Shown here piece by piece: positions 20,429-21,422 of a stretch of DNA of 21,422 bases. Under the pieces are notes generated by a model, which saw only the letters and a list, made by a program, of their open reading frames with translations, was not told where the DNA came from and ran no database searches. Source of the stretch: JAHFKM01 sp035655455 (GTDB lineage: Archaea; Nanobdellota; Nanobdellia; SCGC-AAA011-G17; GW2011-AR18). Each line of letters opens with the position of its first letter. The stretch's first letter is position 1. The stretch is taken from contig DASRUL010000037.1 of the NCBI GenBank assembly GCA_035655455.1, forward strand, positions 1 to 21,422. The letters run 5' to 3'. The position numbers and the translations under genes are program-made.

Positions 20429-21422
20429 TCAGTTGACCTTGTACACGGTGACGGTGTCTATCCTATTCTTAAATGTGTCCTCGCATCCAATGAGGAAGTA
20501 GTTTGCTCCTCCTGTTGTAGTAGTGTGTTTGGTTGCTCCTGTGACGCTGAAGTGTGTTGCTGTGCTGTAATCAAATATTCCTTCATTGATATAAGAGCAG
20601 GTTGCTTCTTCGTTTGTTTCGACGATAAGCGCTTCTCCTGCGTTGTAGACCGCTTGGATGAGTGGGGCTGTCTTGTCAAGTTCTATGTTGAAGTTGATCC
20701 GTGTCTTATTAACATTTCCCGCCTTGTCTTCGCAGAGAAGGTGATAATTATAGGAAGTGGAGATGCGTTCCGCGAGTGGCCCGATAATAGTTTTGTGTGC
20801 TGCTGCGTTGGTTTCTTCAAAGGTGAAGTCTGCTTCTCTGACATGAGAAACATCCCTTGTGCTCATGCCGCAGGTTGCCTTGCCTTGTTCTGCTCCTCCT
20901 TCTGTCCGCGCCTCGATGGTCATGGTTAAGGTCTTGAATGTTCCTTCGCATGGTTGGTCATTGCAGGTGAGGCTTGTTAAGCTTAAGGGGCCTGTTCTTA
21001 CAAGAGTGTATCCCTCTGGGATGAGGCTTTGTTTGTTAGCGTTATTTTTTAGATCGTTGCATCTGAGGAAGTAAGTGTTCGCTCCCTCTTTGAGGTTTGT
21101 CAGGATACCGGTGCAGGTTTGTTTGGTTTGTGGTGCTGGGTCTGAGCAGCTGAGTTTCCGAGTCATTTGTGAATAAGGGATGTCTGTATTATTAATTCTG
21201 CATCCTGCTTCCCTGTTTGCTTCTGTTGGGATTACTTTTTCGTTGAGTGTTAAGGTTATTTGTGTCAAGGTTGTGTCGTGCGAAAGAAGGTTGTTGTTTT
21301 CTGGATTGATAGTGAGGAGTGCTGGCGGTGTTAAGTCTGGTGCTTGTGCTGTGCTGATTTTGAGTTGATAAGCTGGTGCGTCGTTACCATTGTCGCAGCT
21401 GTCTGTGCATCTGATGTAAAAG
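20429..21422 (-). CDS. Ig-like repeat secreted protein, C-terminal part (runs off right edge)
   Basis: 330 residues are visible and the frame is still open at the right edge, where it reads FYIRCTDSCDNGNDAPAYQL; internal TTG or ATG codons are not true starts. At least three Ig-like repeats can be seen, each with a paired cysteine and a closing motif (FLRCNDLKNNANK, LLCEDKAGNVNK, LIGCEDTFKNRID). The layout parallels the C-terminal 380 residues of the 1325-aa protein at 14820-18797, so the two are probably paralogues. A T-run lies just past the stop. It is expected to be extracellular. The N-terminal architecture lies outside the window. Confidence 0.88.
   Translation of the reverse strand, partial: FYIRCTDSCDNGNDAPAYQLKISTAQAPDLTPPALLTINPENNNLLSHDTTLTQITLTLNEKVIPTEANREAGCRINNTDIPYSQMTRKLSCSDPAPQTKQTCTGILTNLKEGANTYFLRCNDLKNNANKQSLIPEGYTLVRTGPLSLTSLTCNDQPCEGTFKTLTMTIEARTEGGAEQGKATCGMSTRDVSHVREADFTFEETNAAAHKTIIGPLAERISTSYNYHLLCEDKAGNVNKTRINFNIELDKTAPLIQAVYNAGEALIVETNEEATCSYINEGIFDYSTATHFSVTGATKHTTTTGGANYFLIGCEDTFKNRIDTVTVYKVN

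Noticed and set aside
1..21422. CRISPR arrays, insertion sequences or transposases
   Set aside because: No regularly spaced repeats and no transposase or recombinase motifs were seen; the only notable direct repeat is the 26-bp pair near DUF58.

Overview
The window looks like a piece of a small-genome archaeon of the DPANN type (Woesearchaeota or Pacearchaeota-like). This is inferred from several things: a tRNA with bulge-helix-bulge introns, TATA boxes 24-30 nt upstream of start codons (leaderless transcripts), an archaeal S-layer protein, proteins starting with K/R-(Q)-G-Q class III-type signal peptides, and short archaeal antitoxin and PIN genes. No taxonomic search was possible. Nearly all long genes lie on the minus strand and most concern the cell surface. 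Many neighbours share a 4-nt ATGA stop/start overlap.

Layout. (1) 1-6957, minus: an operon of BatA-type vWA protein, double-vWA protein, coiled-coil membrane protein, a 3-TM membrane protein, MoxR AAA+ ATPase and a DUF58 protein that runs off the left edge. Between MoxR and DUF58 sits a roughly 255-bp segment bounded by a 26-bp direct repeat and carrying a truncated gene. (2) 7077-7195, plus: tRNA-Ser(UGA) with apparently two introns. (3) 7201-8565, minus: two related single-TM proteins and a 45-aa Trm112-like zinc protein missing from simple ORF lists. (4) 8661-10916, minus: the S-layer gene with its own promoter, palindrome, Shine-Dalgarno leader and terminator hairpin. (5) 11171-13627, minus: four overlapping genes for KGQ/KQGQ-type secreted or pilin-like proteins. 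(6) 13744-14817, mostly plus and visibly AT-richer: an AbrB-like/VapC toxin-antitoxin pair, a lone antitoxin-like ORF with what looks like a compensated double frameshift, and a 2-TM protein that is the full-length relative of the truncated gene at 342-452. (7) 14820-19552, minus: a KRGQ-type protein coupled to a 1325-aa cysteine-rich secreted protein with Ig-like C-terminal repeats. (8) 19754-20327: a 53-aa basic ORF convergent with a PIN-domain gene. (9) 20429-21422, minus: the C-terminal part of another Ig-like repeat protein, open at the right edge.

Taken together, the region encodes much of a cell envelope: S-layer lattice, pilin-like secreted proteins, large disulfide-rich surface proteins, and a MoxR/DUF58/vWA system of the kind linked to metal-dependent maturation or quality control of proteins. 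The functional links between these blocks are inferred from proximity only. The observations I rate highest are the two-intron tRNA-Ser, the compensated frameshift in the antitoxin-like ORF, the repeat-bounded insertion beside DUF58, the uncharacterised KGQ four-gene operon, and a 16-nt element seen four times in intergenic regions.
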